Shown here: piece by piece, positions 22,501 to 34,572 of the stretch
How the letters are laid out: the number at the start of each line of letters is the position of its first letter
Position numbering within the stretch: the stretch's first letter is position 1
Origin: Chaenocephalus aceratus
Taxonomy: Eukaryota > Chordata > Actinopteri > Perciformes > Channichthyidae
Direction of reading: 5' to 3'
Length of the DNA stretch: 64,000 bases
Assembly: GCA_023974075.1 (NCBI GenBank)
Contig: CM043801.1
Span: 27,817,736 to 27,881,735 of the forward strand
Notes under the pieces: model-generated
Seen by the model: the letters and a program-made list of their open reading frames with translations, nothing else
What the model was told of the DNA's origin: nothing
Databases searched by the model: none
Program-made: the position numbers and the translations under genes

Positions 22501-25088
22501 TGCCATAGATATGATCTCTGAACAGATGCAGACGTTCATTCTCACCTCACTTCCCCATTGCCTCCAGGTGGTTGCTGCTTCAAACCAAAGACAACCAAAG
22601 ACGGTCTGAAGCTCTTTGAGATTGAGACGGTTCTGTCATTGGAGCAGAGGAAACTCAAGGAAACACTTGACCCCTCTTCCATCAGCAAGGTTAGATATTA
22701 TAGATCGTTGTCCACCATTCTGTTGGAAGTGATATCAAAACGAAACTCATTAGGTTTTTACATGGAGCACTGATCTGCTAATTCATTTGTTTTTGTGATT
22801 TTATAGCGTAGTTTGACGAGAATCTTTGCTACTCATGGGTATGACGAATGTCCAGAGACATCCTTGCCAAGCCAGATCAACAGCAAAGTGACAGCGACAG
22901 AGAGGTGAGTAAGATAGGATGAGATATACAACCGTAGTAAACAAAAGTTCAGTGATCGAAACATCAGTTATATAGATGCTGATCATAAACCTTGTCAAAA
23001 AAAGTTGTTATTATAAAATAATCTGCTGATGACCCTGCCTGCTGAGTTGACAAAGTAAATGTGTCACACAATAAGAGTGTCATCTCTGAAAAAATTGCCT
23101 TGATCACAATCAGACTTACAAAAAAGGCTTGTGTTGTTCTGTGTTAGGTTAATGAGACTTACAACCAACACAGCGGGTGTAAAGCTACTCTGTACCGCGA
23201 TGTTAACATGTTGTAGCAATACCTTTAGTTATTATGTGTAACGGTTGGTTACTCTTAGACCTATGATTTTGAACTGCATAACCAGGTTTTATGTATGTAC
23301 ATATATATACTTTTTTGTTAGATTTACTGTCTTTATATCACCTTATAGTGCTCTCAAAAAGAAGATGAAGGAGTCCACTAACGGGAGGTTTTTGGAGAAG
23401 GACAAGCGTGTGCTGGAGGAGCTGAAGAGCCTGCACTGTAACCCTCATCCCTTCTTCAGAGTCTTCCCATCAGAGTCAGACTTCAGTAAGTGGCTTCAAG
23501 GTTATGCATCTTTTTTTTCTGGGGCATATTTATTAGTTTTGTTATACAGGCTGTACAGTATAAGGAAATGAAACACAATAGACAGTAAATCTTCAGTTTT
23601 TGTATTCATGCTAATACATTATTTTTTTAAATAGCAACAAGCTCGAAATGTGTTCTTATCTTCTCAGTGTTCTGGAGGATTCTCATGCAGGGCCCTCCTG
23701 ACACACCGTATAAGAAAGGCGTGTTTGAGCTGTACTGCCAGTTTGGTCCTGACTACCCAGCCAAGCCGCCACTCGTCCGCTTTGTCACACCCGTATCCTG
23801 CAAACATGCAAATAACTGAGCATTAAGAAAAAAGAAATCTCATATGTAGTTAGATGTTGCATGATCGTTGTTTGTCACTAATAAAGTAGTTTATCAGTTA
23901 GAAATCTACTTGTGTTTCTTAACATGATGACAGGTGTACCACTGCAATGTCAACAGTGTGGGTCGCATCTGCCACAACATATTTGACCGCAACTACAACG
24001 CCCACATCACCATGAGAGAGATCCTAGAAGCTGTGTACGGACTGCTGATCAGCCCTGAGCCTGAGGACCCACTGGACAGGTAAGATTTAAACCATTTACC
24101 AAATGAGTCACCATTATGGGCCCTTAAGCACATTTTTACAAAGATATTTTTTTTTATGCTGAATATGTAAGAATGTCCAGATTTCAGTAAGTCTTTGTTG
24201 TGTGCTCAACATGTTCTGTACATTGGAAATCCTTAGCTTCCTTGTATTAATATTTATTTGACTTTGATGCTACAACATCCGACATTGATTATTTCATCAT
24301 TTTGCTAAAGTAGAGGGTTGCTACAGATTCTTTTGTGAGATAATGTATTTTTGTTTTCTTTTGAAGCATTTTGGCTGAAGAATTCCTGACGAGCCGTGAG
24401 ACGTATGAACGAGAAGCTGAGAAACACACAGAGGAAACTGCAGGGAAGTCACTGGATGACATGGAGAAAGTAAATGGGCTCTTATGTAAACATATGTGTG
24501 GTGGATATCAGCTTGTTTTACATGTTTGGCCTTAACATAATGGGTTCTTCACTTTGTTTTTATTAAAAGAACCTGGTGGAGCCTATTCCACAGTTTATAC
24601 CCCAACATCTGATCTGTCCACTCACCAAGAAGATGTTTGTTGATCCTGTGAAAACGGTGTATGGCACAGTGTATGAACGCAAGGCCATTGAGGAACACCT
24701 GAAGCAGTGAGTTATTTACTAAAAATGCATTACCTGTATTGTATATTTCTGATAACTGTTGAGAAACCATATGGTTGTATTATATGAACAATTATTTAAA
24801 TGGCTTTCAAGCACAAAACAAATCTGAAAATACTTAGCCATGTTCAAAGACTTGCGATTCAAAAGTCGTATTGTCATATGCACAATCTATGAATAATCTT
24901 TTTCTGTAATAAAATAGTTTAAGAGGATGGTGCAAATGTTTTCACAGTAAAGTTGTTGGCTCTTTTGCAGACACCAGTACGATCCGACAGCCGGCCCAGG
25001 AAATGAGCTTGAAATGAACGACATCAGAGCTGACCAGGACATGAAGAAAATGGTGATGGATCATCGCTCTCTGCAAATTAACGTCTAA
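15805..25088 (+). CDS. SAM / ubiquitin-like / VWA / E2 / U-box fusion protein (right copy)
   Basis: Exons by splice site and phase: 15805-15934, 16399-16551, 16651-16845, 17031-17182, 17329-17432, ~17482-17697, 18174-18301, 18579-18722, 18931-19066, 19581-19731, 19838-19980, (20152-20175 optional), 20993-21104, 21249-21312, 21416-21619, 21705-21851, 22018-22136, 22568-22689, 22807-22904, 23349-23485, 23668-23792, 23934-24079, 24367-24469, 24570-24706, 24971-25088. Order, about 1,095 codons: SAM (1-~70), two ubiquitin-like segments (~95-315), helical middle, VWA with MIDAS DTSSS (~605-790), E2 (~850-970), U-box (~1015-1090). Predicted role: a combined ubiquitin-conjugating enzyme and ligase. 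Start chosen at MDAILNTLKQF, where the SAM fold begins. Frame breaks occur at the 17432/17482 junction, near 18215 and near 21755: pseudogenisation, assembly indels or a wrong exon model. The gene name is not recognised. Confidence 0.8.
16651..17697 (+). other. Two ubiquitin-like segments
   Basis: Exons 3-4 (16651-16845, 17031-17182) read EIRCGLRC...AKTTVEDLMMRI...VCLYTIDGMPL, and exons 5-6 (17329-17432, ~17482-17697) read FQVTVKLASDTITNLRLKLA, then LLYRGRRGGGDTLESCGISE. Both follow the ubiquitin beta-grasp order of strand, hairpin, helix and closing GxTLxxxGI. Neither ends in a Gly-Gly, so they are probably fixed docking domains rather than cleavable modifiers. Confidence 0.6.
20152..20175 (+). 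other. Possible 24-nt microexon
   Basis: TTCTTCTGCAG precedes ATTATGTGGAGG, and AATA/GTGGCC offers a weak donor at 20175. The 24 nt keep phase with the flanking exons (19980 and 20993) and would insert about eight residues (YVEVFTN region). It could equally be the remnant of a longer exon. The donor is poor. Confidence 0.3.
21249..22136 (+). other. VWA domain with MIDAS
   Basis: Exons 14-17 read AILVLIDTSSSMEEE (the DxSxS metal-site motif), then GCTLLYD with the conserved threonine, then IMCLTDGNDSG with the MIDAS aspartate, then VVDSILLGN. All three metal-site loops are present, so divalent-cation-dependent ligand binding is plausible. A one-base excess near 21755 (GACTGCTCTGCG) shifts frame inside the domain: the frame before it runs to a TGA, the frame after it continues RRGASELEKVK. 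Confidence 0.75.
23349..24079 (+). other. E2 ubiquitin-conjugating (UBC) domain
   Basis: Exons 20-22: LEKDKRVLEELKSLHCNP (helix 1), FWRILMQGPPDTPYKKGVFE (the E2 core GPxxTPYxxGxF), then PPLVRFVTPVYHCNVNS and GRICHNIF. The cysteine in GRIC aligns with the E2 thioester cysteine, and the canonical HPN is HCN, keeping the asparagine. Family role: accepts ubiquitin from E1 and passes it to substrate or E3. Confidence 0.88.
24570..25088 (+). other. U-box domain (C-terminal)
   Basis: Exons 24-25 encode FIPQHLICPLTKKMFVDPVK, then YERKAIEEHLKQ, then QYDPTAGPGNELEM and a terminal helix. This matches the U-box pattern IPxxLxCPLTxxxxxDPV...GxxYERxxIExHL. U-boxes are RING-like E3 folds held by salt bridges instead of zinc. 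Stop TAA at 25086-25088. Confidence 0.88.
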
Positions 25089-26254
25089 GTAACAACTGTG
25101 AATATTTACATCGGGTTCACAAATAGAAGGAAATAAACCAGCTATTCCTTTTATTGATACAACTTGCTCTTATTACATTACCTTTTACTTCTGATATATA
25201 TCATATACGTTTTTCATTTTCTTCTGTTGAGACATGTGTGTTTGGGGTTATGTTTACTGATATATGTTGATGTACTGGTTAGTCTGATACGAAAAAGATT
25301 TGTATGCAATGATATCGTAGTCAAAACTTTAGAAGTGAAAAGGAGCAACTAATACAATTTTGCAAGAATATTCAAGGTTTTTTCTCAAAGTGATTTAAAG
25401 CAGGAAATGGTTGTTGTCAGCTTTCAAATAGTTCCTATTTCTCATGTAAAGTAATTGAAGTTGTTTTGCATTTTACAGTTTATGAAGTTCATGAACTGTC
25501 AAAAACAAACTATTTTGGGTTGATATAACACTACAGAGAAGGAATACTATTAATTTAAATAAGAAATAATGTAAGGATAAATCAGCTTTAATAGTATACA
25601 ATTATTATTTTAAAAAGGACTTTATTCTTAAAAGAGTTTGTCAATTGTGTGTAATTGTTATAGTGTTTGAATGTTCTTGGGTAATTGTGGGTAACTTGTT
25701 CATGTTCAAATTGTATAATAGTTTTGCTCACAAAATGTTGGATTTATGATTATATTGCTGGAAGATAGAAATGCAACATCTACTATTGGAAAAACTGTTG
25801 GAAAAATAACTCCTATAACTGGACTGACAATTGAACTCTCATCTAAACAATACAAGAGAGTATTGGAGAAACAAAACAACACAGAATAAACGAATATACA
25901 AAAGTTGCCTGATTTTTTTCCACGGTGTAATATACCTATTTGATACAGTACATCTCAGTGTCACTTATTTCACATCAGTGATGGCCTTTGGGTTTACACT
26001 GAAGCCTCAGCGGCTCCCAGTTATGTTTTGTAGCCAACTAAGTGCAACATTTAAAATTATTTTCAATTTTGAAAAAGTTTTATGACAACGTCTAATGAGA
26101 ACTTGAAAGGGAAAAAGTAGCCTGAATGTTCACAATCCAACAGAAACTATTTGTATCCAGTCAATTAAATAAGAACTTGTCAATTTGGCAGAGACAATGT
26201 ATTTAGCATAATGCTAGAGATGGCCCTGTTGGAAGAAGTACTCAGCCAGTTTAC
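25089..26254. other. Intergenic, no gene seen
   Basis: AT-rich 3' flank of the E2/U-box gene. AATAAA at about 25133, roughly 45 bases after the stop, could serve polyadenylation. No further supported feature. Confidence 0.4.
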
Positions 26255-26595
26255 TTAAGTTAGGGTAGGTAAGAATGGATAAACCTGCTCGAGTAAGCAA
26301 GAATTTGAAAGTACACACCCGGAAAAAATCTGCCCCTTCCTTCAGAGCCTGTCCTCTAACACATGACCTATGAGAGCACGAGATGGAAGGCTGACAGCAG
26401 GTAGGCCATCTAATTATCTGCCGAGGAAGATAATTGGACTTGCTTTTTACAGCGCCACAGCTTCTACAGATGAAATATTTGTATATATTTATTGTCAAAG
26501 CATTTCATTTATTCATTGCTATCGGAATGTTAAGAGCATTCCATGGAATATAACAAAAAGTGTTTCTGGAGTGAATTACCAGTACCTACCTTTAA
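26255..26595. mobile_element. Short TTAA-flanked MITE
   Basis: TTAA at 26255-26258 and 26592-26595 flank imperfect inverted ends (GTTAGGGTAGGTAAG and the reverse complement of TACCAGTACCTACC). The right third is the inverted counterpart of 5366-5460. Length about 340 bp, no coding capacity. Confidence 0.65.
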
Positions 26596-26712
26596 GTAAA
26601 AGTAACATACTATGTTCTTTAAAAACTCCATCACATACAGTCTGGTAAAAGCAGAGCCCTGGGTAAAAGCATATATCTACAGTAAAGACCAATCACCGCC
26701 TCCCATTCTACA

Positions 26713-26720
26713 TGACGTCA
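26713..26720 (+). promoter_or_regulatory. CRE (TGACGTCA) upstream of THEM6-like copy 1
   Basis: A perfect palindromic cAMP-response element. It lies about 300 bp before the donor of a probable non-coding first exon (ending 27020, CTGACAGCAG/GTGAGT). The downstream acceptor TTTTTTCTTCAG precedes the coding exon at 28506. CREs are bound by CREB/ATF factors. Confidence 0.5.
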
Positions 26721-26859
26721 CGTCCGGGAACCAAGTAAAATTACGTTTTATTTAATACAATTACAATAGTTCATGTATTATCTACAAACTATATTAAAGT
26801 GTTATTTTACAACATCTATATATTTATTTATAGATAAATCCTATTCATTATGTTCCGGA

Positions 26860-27020
26860 CCGGGTGGTTTTACCGTCTCCGGTTATGCTTTTATTTTGAA
26901 GGCTGTAGACGGAAGTGATACAAACATGCGTGGATCATGGATGTGTATCATATGGATTGAAAGCCGTCGAGTCAGCAGATCTGAGTAGATTCAGTGTAAG
27001 CAGGAGGGATCTGACAGCAG
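26860..27020 (+). other. Probable 5' non-coding exon of THEM6-like copy 1
   Basis: GC-richer sequence than its surroundings, ending in a strong donor (CAG/GTGAGTTC at 27020/27021). The next strong acceptor is just before the THEM6 start codon at 28506. The exon's 5' end is not fixed by sequence. Confidence 0.45.
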
Positions 27021-28505
27021 GTGAGTTCAACTGGATTTCTTCTTAGATTCTTAATCTATATTATCTTTGGTTAATCGTTTTGTTCACGTTCTTTGTAGAG
27101 TTACACTGAACGCTATCGATACTTAAGTTCACTCAACATGTTGTGCACTTCAGACCTGCCAGCGTTTATAGTAAACTTTTGTTATGATGCCTCTGGTAGA
27201 ATTATTTCCAGACTGGTGTCACTAAACTAAATGCAGTTCTTTAGTGTAAATCGTTTCTGGCATGGCACTGATTTCTTTAGTTCAGCTCAGCTCTAGTGAT
27301 ATTTTGCTAATGGCACTTATAACAAACTATGCTACAATATATGGTTTCATAGTTCCACATGCTTTTTCATTCATGTTTAAACCGTCTTATAGTTAATGTT
27401 TTAAAGTGTGTCTTTTTAAATGGCAAGCTTTCTTTGCAAATCTAATCTTTTTGTATGTAGCTACCTGTATTTTTTCATTACACTTTTTCTGTCTTTTTTT
27501 ACATTTTATTTTGAAAGCCATTTAAGCTGTATTAATGGTATGCCATTTGTATCTTGTTATTAATATAAAACGTATTAATGACGATTCTGATTACTAATCT
27601 TACATTTGGCTAAACTTGGTCTTCGTAACAACAACTGTAGTTGGTTAGATTAGTATACTTTTCTTTAAATGTGGTGATCTTTCCATTTACTGTGAACTGA
27701 TCATACACTGAGAGGTTGAGCAAGCACCTGCCTTTCCTGCAGAACCTGTTTACTCTCCGGTTAAGTTCAATCACTTCACAGTTATGCAGAAAAGTGGAAA
27801 CACTGAAACTCGTTATGGTTCTGTTGTAAAATACAATAAAAAGGTGAGGGGGGGGGGGTTTCATGTCAACATTAGAGGAAATGCCCACTTGATTAAACCA
27901 TTGAATCACTCAAATCATGCAGGTTTTGCTGGTTAAACACTACAATACAATACTCACTTTTGTCAAAAACATAAAATGAAATACACATGCCTGCTAAGTG
28001 TGAGAATTGTAAAAGTTGTGCCACTTTAAACTTCAACCACGCTGTTGTAATTCACTGTTACCATCTTGGACATTAAATTGAGTCTCACGCGGATAAAGAT
28101 ACCCTGTTTTCCATTTATGCTTCTGAGCAACTCAGAATGTATAACAAAACTAAGAAGAACATGCAGATTAATTTTAAAGAAATACATTTTTGAAGGCAGA
28201 TTTGTTCAAATGAGTAGCTCTAACACTACTGAGATAAATAAATACATGTTTGCGGGGGAAATCTTTTTCTTTAACTGCGACACATCAGCAACAACTTAAA
28301 CATGCAGCGATACAATTAGGCATTAATAATAGTAGATATTGTCTTTTATAATGATTATCAATATGATGAGTATAATTCATTAATTAAGATTTGTTTTTAA
28401 CTGGAATCAAACACTACAACTCTCATACATCTGCTTTAGTTTGGCTTCTTTGATTGCACCCATCTTCACATCACAGTAACCCCTCTGCCTTTTTTCTTCA
28501 GCACA

Positions 28506-29204
28506 ATGTGGTGGTTGCTGTGGTTGCTCGCCGCCTTGCTGGTTCTCTTCTGCTCCTTGGATGTGTGGTACTTCCTCCGGGTCGCTGCTGTGGTCCTGCG
28601 AGCCTGGTTCCAGCCTCAAATCCGGGACATCACAGCAGAGCAGACCCTCACAGGCCGGGTCAGCCCCCATGACATCGACATGTGCCACATGAACAATGCC
28701 CGTTACCTGCGGGAGTGTGACTTTGCCCGCTTCTCCCTCTACATACGCAACGGGGTATTTAAGGGATTGCGAGCACTCAAAGCTTCAATGGTCGTGGGGG
28801 CAACCACCATCCGCTACCGCAGGGCTCTGTGTATAGGGGAGGGGTTCGAGCTGAGGAGTCGCATCGTCACGTGGGATGACAAAGCTTTTTACCTGGAGCA
28901 GAGATTTGTGTCCACTAAAGATGGGTTGGTGTGTGCAGTCATGTACTGCAAGCAGAGCATCATACGCAGCAGCCCGGACAAGATCATGCAGCACCTGTGC
29001 AAGCGGAAGGTAAGAATTGAATGATTTAACACACATGGGAATTGGACACCTTCTTAAATATTGAAAGACGCTGAGTTCACGGTGTGCTTCTTGCAGGTGG
29101 ACTGCCCTGAGTTTCCAGAGGACCTCCAACACTGGGTCAATTTCATCTCTGCCAGCAGCCAGGCCCTCAGAGCCGAGGGTGGACTAGAAGAGAAGAGCAA
29201 ATGA
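28506..29204 (+). CDS. them6: THEM6-like protein, copy 1
   Basis: Two coding exons, 28506-29009 and 29097-29204, give 203 residues, close to vertebrate THEM6 (about 208). An N-terminal hydrophobic segment (about residues 2-28, [19 protein letters not shown]) probably anchors it in a membrane. The rest is a hot-dog thioesterase-like domain: [49 protein letters not shown]6 belongs to the thioesterase superfamily by fold; enzyme activity is not established by sequence. The start is the first ATG after the acceptor. The gene is paired with a tandem paralogue at 31303, sharing the intron position. Polyadenylation signals lie near 29424 and 29478. Confidence 0.93.
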
Positions 29205-30120
29205 GAAATTGCATGGGCAGTTTTAAGACAGGCTTTTTGTAAGACAGCAAATGTAACATGTCAGGGTTAAAATGAATTTGTCTTTGTTCACATTACATGA
29301 CCTAAACACACTTGTGCCTTCATATTAAAAAAAACAAGATATTTTTGCAGTTGCACCCAAATACTTACCTATGTCAACACTGGAAGAACTAGCATACAGA
29401 GTCTAGAAGCTGAAACTCATGCAGTAATAATAAAATATTAAGATTGTATGAAGTTAATTGTAATGTACTTTTACAGCAATAAAACGAATTGCTTTTGAAG
29501 TCTTGTTGATATACTGTAATGATTTTATTATTTATATAAAGTGACCTAAGGTATTGGAAAAATTAAGAAGTGCTGTTACAAGAAAATTGGACTAACAGTT
29601 ACATCAGTTATAATATGTCTCTGTAATGGGAAAAAACAGGCAGAAATAAACTTTTGAGGAACTCCATTGCATTTGCAGTGTCCAATATTGTGATACATTT
29701 TTGAAACGAGGGCAACTTACTTGACATGGAAGTTACTGAAGAAAAAGCATACATTTTCCCAATAATTGTTAACAAAAAAAGTGAACACACTACAATATGA
29801 AGAAGTGTGCCCTCGTTCTCGTGTGTAGTGTTACAAAGGATACATTTTTTTAGAGAGAGGAGACTTGGTGGAAGAAAGTACGATAAAACGAACACTATGA
29901 AAGAATATAAATACAGAATATCAATATTAATAGCATACAAGGGTGTGGTGAAATGGACAAATTAGGTGGGGTTTTCCGAAGACAACTATACAGAAGAACA
30001 GGAGGAGAAAAGTACAAGAAAACCGGACAATGTAGGAGTAAAGTAACAACAGAAGATGGCAGTAGTTTACCACTTAGGATGCCTGCTGCTGTTTAAACCA
30101 GAGAAGAAGAACTGCACAGC
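29205..30120. other. Intergenic between the THEM6-like copies
   Basis: Contains the 3' UTR of copy 1. A minus-strand open frame of 110 codons at 29608-29940 shows no domain. Nothing else supported. Confidence 0.4.
29478..29483 (+). terminator. Poly(A) signal AATAAA for THEM6-like copy 1
   Basis: AATAAA about 270 bases after the stop codon. An alternative AATAAA is near 29426. Confidence 0.4.
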
Positions 30121-30129
30121 ATCTCTGCT

Positions 30130-30230
30130 TACGTCACACACCCGGAAGTTATGTTCATTCATTCTGCCGGTTGCTGGTTGCTTCAAGTTGTATCGCATCC
30201 CATGGTAACACTCTCTTCTGGACGCACGGT
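30130..30230 (+). promoter_or_regulatory. Probable promoter / first exon of THEM6-like copy 2
   Basis: TACGTCAC (CRE-like, 30130-30137) and CCCGGAAGT (ETS-type site) stand side by side. About 95 bases further on is a donor-like CACG/GTACGT near 30230. This resembles the CRE-bearing upstream region of copy 1. The transcription start is not resolvable. Confidence 0.4.
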
Positions 30231-31302
30231 ACGTTTTAAAGCCATCAAAACACAAGTCTGCCATATGTGTGCTTGATGTTTAAATGTCAGAAATGAGCCC
30301 TGATCAAAATAAATGCGACTTTACGTGTCAGGAGGTAGCCTATGGTCTCTATTTTTGCAAGGCCATCTACTGCCGGTGGCTAGCAGCTAAGCTAACAGAT
30401 TTGGCTGTCACAGCAGATCCATCTGAACGGAGCTCAAGGTTGTGCTTCTGATTACTGCGACGAGATGCTTCCGTATTTGATGCTATGATATTAAGCCACA
30501 GATTAAAAAGGAACCACGGATCGCTTGTTTTTCTACAAATCTGCACTGACATTGATGAGGTCATAGGAGCCTGATTAAATATGTATTGTGGTCGTGAATT
30601 TACAAAACCTATGATTGCTGTTTTTGTAAGCATTTTGCGGTCATAAACTATGGCACCGCACTACTACTATAATAATATATAATATAATATGTAACGTTTA
30701 TTTTGCACTTATGCAAGTTTTGATTCTTGTCTCTTTGTATTGGTATTCTATATCATCACACATATTATACTGTTTTTAGAAAAAAAGAGCTAAGCTAGTT
30801 ATTAAGCTACATTATATTCCTTGGCCAATTCTGCACAAATCTACAAATTGAAAACACACAATTCAGATATATTGTATGTCTTTTCATACTATGTTATTGT
30901 ATTAAATGTGCATTTTTGTTTGTTGTATATATTTATTTAGAATTCTGGATCTTTGCAATACATGTTTCTGTCATTGGTATTACAATGCTAATGTTGTGCA
31001 CATTATATACCAAAGTAAATGCTGTGAAAAGCTACTCGGCAGAAAACCTGATTCTATATTATTATTTATCATTTTGTTTTAATATAAACACTGATTTGTG
31101 TATCATATTCTATATTATATGTATAATACATCTTTATATTTATAAACAGGAAAACACTAAGTACCTTATCATTAAGATGCTGAGATGCAGAGTACCTTAT
31201 TATTTATTCTATTCTTTGTTAAGTGTTATCTTCCTATTATAACTTCCCAGCTGACATCAATAAAAGTTAATCTTGTCTTGTTTGGATTGTTGTTCCAGAG
31301 AG

Positions 31303-32440
31303 ATGTTGCTGCTGGTGCTGGCCGCCCTCCTCCTGCTCTTCTGCACTCTGGATGTTTGGTATTTCCTGCGGGGGGTCCATGTGTTCATCGAGGCGACGTT
31401 CCAACCCAGAGTGAGGGATCTGCTGGCTGAGCAAAGCATCGACGGCATGGTCCTTCCTCATGATTTGGACTACATGGGCCACATGAACAACTCCCGATAT
31501 CTCAGGGAGTGTGACTTTGCCCGCTTCCACCATTACATGCGAAACGGGCTGTTCATGGCCTCACACAAACTGGGGGCCAGAATGGTGGTAGGGGCCTCCA
31601 CCATCCGGTACCGGCGCTCCCTGGCCTTCCGTGAGGCTTTTGAGATTCGGACCAAAATAGTGGGATGGGACGAGAAGGCGTTTTACGTGGAGCAGCGCTT
31701 TGTGTCCAAGAGAGATGGCTTCGTCTCTGCCATCATGCTCTGCAGGCAGAACGTGGTGCACTGCAGCCCGGAGAGCATCATCGAGTTTGTCTGCAAAAAG
31801 AAGGTGAGAAACAGCTGGAGCTGGAGGAATGTATTGGTATGCCTCGCATAGGGTGCAACTGACTGTTATTTAAATATGCTAATCATTTTGTTGAGTAATC
31901 AAAATATGAGAAACCCAAATTGATGAAATTAAGAAGTTGTGTTTTCTCCAAACAACATTTGAAAACAATTTGAAATTACTTAAAGAATCGCTAACTGCCA
32001 AAAAACAATAACCAGTCATTTTCCATCAATTTACTGATGGATCATAATCTAATTATTTTTTAGCCTAACCCTAAACCCAAGGTAAATCCTTAAAATGTGT
32101 TGTTGTGCAACCAACAGTCCAAAAAGATATTCAGTTTCCTAACACACAAGACAAAGAAAACTCAAATCATCAGACTTTTGGAGGATGTTACCATGGGGAT
32201 GCTTTTTATTTTTCTCTAAAAACTAATTTAAAAATATGAATGTAGCTGCCTATAATTATCTGTCCATAGACTGATTGTTCCAGCTCTAGACTAGTGGCTT
32301 AATCGTTATGCTAATGTTGTGTTTCTGTGCAGATCGAATGCCCAGTGTTTCCAGAAGAGCTCCAACACTGGATCAGCTTCATCACAGCCAGCAGCCAGGC
32401 CCTGAGAGCGGAGAGCGGACTGGAGGAGAAGAACAAGTGA
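31303..32440 (+). CDS. them6: THEM6-like protein, copy 2
   Basis: Exons 31303-31803 and 32333-32440 give 202 residues. The ATG follows an acceptor (TTGTTCCAG) by three bases. Same layout as copy 1: hydrophobic N-terminus ([20 protein letters not shown]), then hot-dog landmarks [46 protein letters not shown], and a near-identical end ([18 protein letters not shown]). It clearly arose by tandem duplication. Divergence is spread over the protein with the hot-dog core conserved, so both copies look under constraint. The symbol follows family membership; which copy is the orthologue cannot be told here. Confidence 0.93.
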
Positions 32441-34572
32441 AGCCCCACACCATGTATCATGAGCGTAGCCCCTCATATAATTTGCATTGCACGCACATAT
32501 ATACAGTATACATACATGCACACACACAGTTGATCATCTTAGAGAGATTTTATTTGGCCTAAACGATTAAGGTTATCTCTGTTCTGGGTCCATCTTTCCT
32601 GCTGTTTATTTTTCTATGATGTGACCAGAACATCTGAACTTATGAAAACTTGAACTGTAAGATATACCATGTTTTAAAATGCACCATATGCATTGGGATG
32701 ATATTAAAAGTTCTCTCAGAAAAAAAACTAGCTTTATTTATTGCAGCTGATAGACTGGCTTGTCATCTTCATTCTCATTTTAGCAAAAGTTATCTAACTT
32801 CAGATAAGCATGTAGAACTTCCACTGACATAAATGCATGTTTCAAAACAACTAGAGGATTTATTTTGTGGCTGTTTTTTCTTGATTAGCAGTAGTTTACA
32901 GTTACAATTGCAGAGAATTATAACTTTTTACAAAAAAAAACATAGGTGTGATGGACTTGTCCATCACCATCTAAGTGATGGACTTGAATGGACGTTATGA
33001 ATATGTACTGAAAATGGTTTTACTCTTTCCATCAGCACTTTGCACAATGTAACCCGAGGGAGTGGACAACAATCTGAAAGGGAATATTTGACTTTGAAGG
33101 ATAATTGTAATCGGTACAGTATAGTTATTTTACTGAATGTATGATGTATGCATTTAAAGGGTGGGTTCTTGATTGGAATTGTATAAAACTAGGGGAAATG
33201 CTTAAATGGAAATAAGCAGTCATAATAAGCAAATGCTAATAGAAAACCTGAAACGTACAAGAAACAAAGATGTTAGGGTAATGCTCGCTTGGCCTTTTAA
33301 AATTGGGAACCTTTATTTGAATGAAACTAAGCTTTATTCTGTGACGAAAGTAATGTATTGTTGTGTATGAAGAGGGAAAATATTTTTCAAAGAAGTATGT
33401 CTCACCTGATATTTATGTTGTTGATGCACTGGAAATCCTGCTCAATTTATTTAAGTTTAAAGATATTCATTGCACTTTTATTTTCCACTTATATTCTGTA
33501 TGATCTATTGCAATGGGTTAATGTACCACACTTTATTTATTGTGTTTGTTAATTATTTCAAAGCATTTTACATTAAAAATGCATTGGAAAAATGTGTGTT
33601 ACTTTGCTTGCTTTTAAGTGCTTGTTATTCATCAATAACCCAGAGAGATTCATGTACTGTGGTCCTGCATTGAAGACCAGTATTTGTACCTCACTAAGTA
33701 TTTACATCTCAATAACGCCACTGGATATGTGTCTTGGACCAGTAGAGTCAAAGTACTTGCTTCAGGAACTCAACAAAAATAGGTGAATGTTTACCCTACA
33801 TTGACTTTAGAGGATTGAAAAACCAACAAACATGTTAACCTTTTGTGAAAGTCTGAAGTTTTCGTGTTGGAAGAATTTAAACATTTGTTCAATGTTGGTC
33901 AATCTGAATCTCGGTGCCCTGATTCATTACTTTTACATTAAATTGCATGGATTTTGGCAGTAGTGGGATGTGTACATTTGTTCATGTAGGGTCATTTATT
34001 ACACTTTTGAAGTATTTTACTATTATTTTACATTTCCAAATGTAGTACTTCACAACTATAGGGAAATAAGGTAATTTTAGTGCATATCATAATTTATTTG
34101 GCAACAGATGTTAGCATTTGCAGATGGTTCAAATGATAAGACCTGTACTTACATATGTTACTACATTTATGTATTGCTTTGGTATATTTCTCCATGTATA
34201 GCCTACACCCTGCTGGGAAGAAACTAGCCAAGTATTTTGAAAACAAACTCTACTTCTGCGTTTTCAGTACTTGAAATTCACTTCACAATATTTTAGATTT
34301 AGTTCCTAGTATTATGTAGAATAGCTCCTATTCTGGCTTCACTGCAGCTTTCAAAAATGTTTAGCGAAATAAAGGAGAATTGGAAAGTTGTGTCTGCAAA
34401 GTTTAATAGGATAAGGCCATGTTAATACAAAATAAAACGGTCAGGCTACATTATTTTGAAAATTACGTGTTTTTTTTCATCAATATTTGTATTTGAATAA
34501 ATATTGATAGAAGAAGTAAAAATGAAGCAAAACTCATGTCGAAAATGAGCATATTTCTTGTTTTTTAAAATA
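32441..34572. other. Long intergenic stretch, no gene seen
   Basis: AT-rich 3' flank of THEM6-like copy 2. Only short open frames without recognisable content, and no repeat boundaries identified. Confidence 0.4.

Noticed and set aside
29608..29940. Minus-strand open frame of 110 codons
   Set aside because: Hydrophobic, low-complexity, no family resemblance; lies in the 3' flank of a THEM6-like gene.
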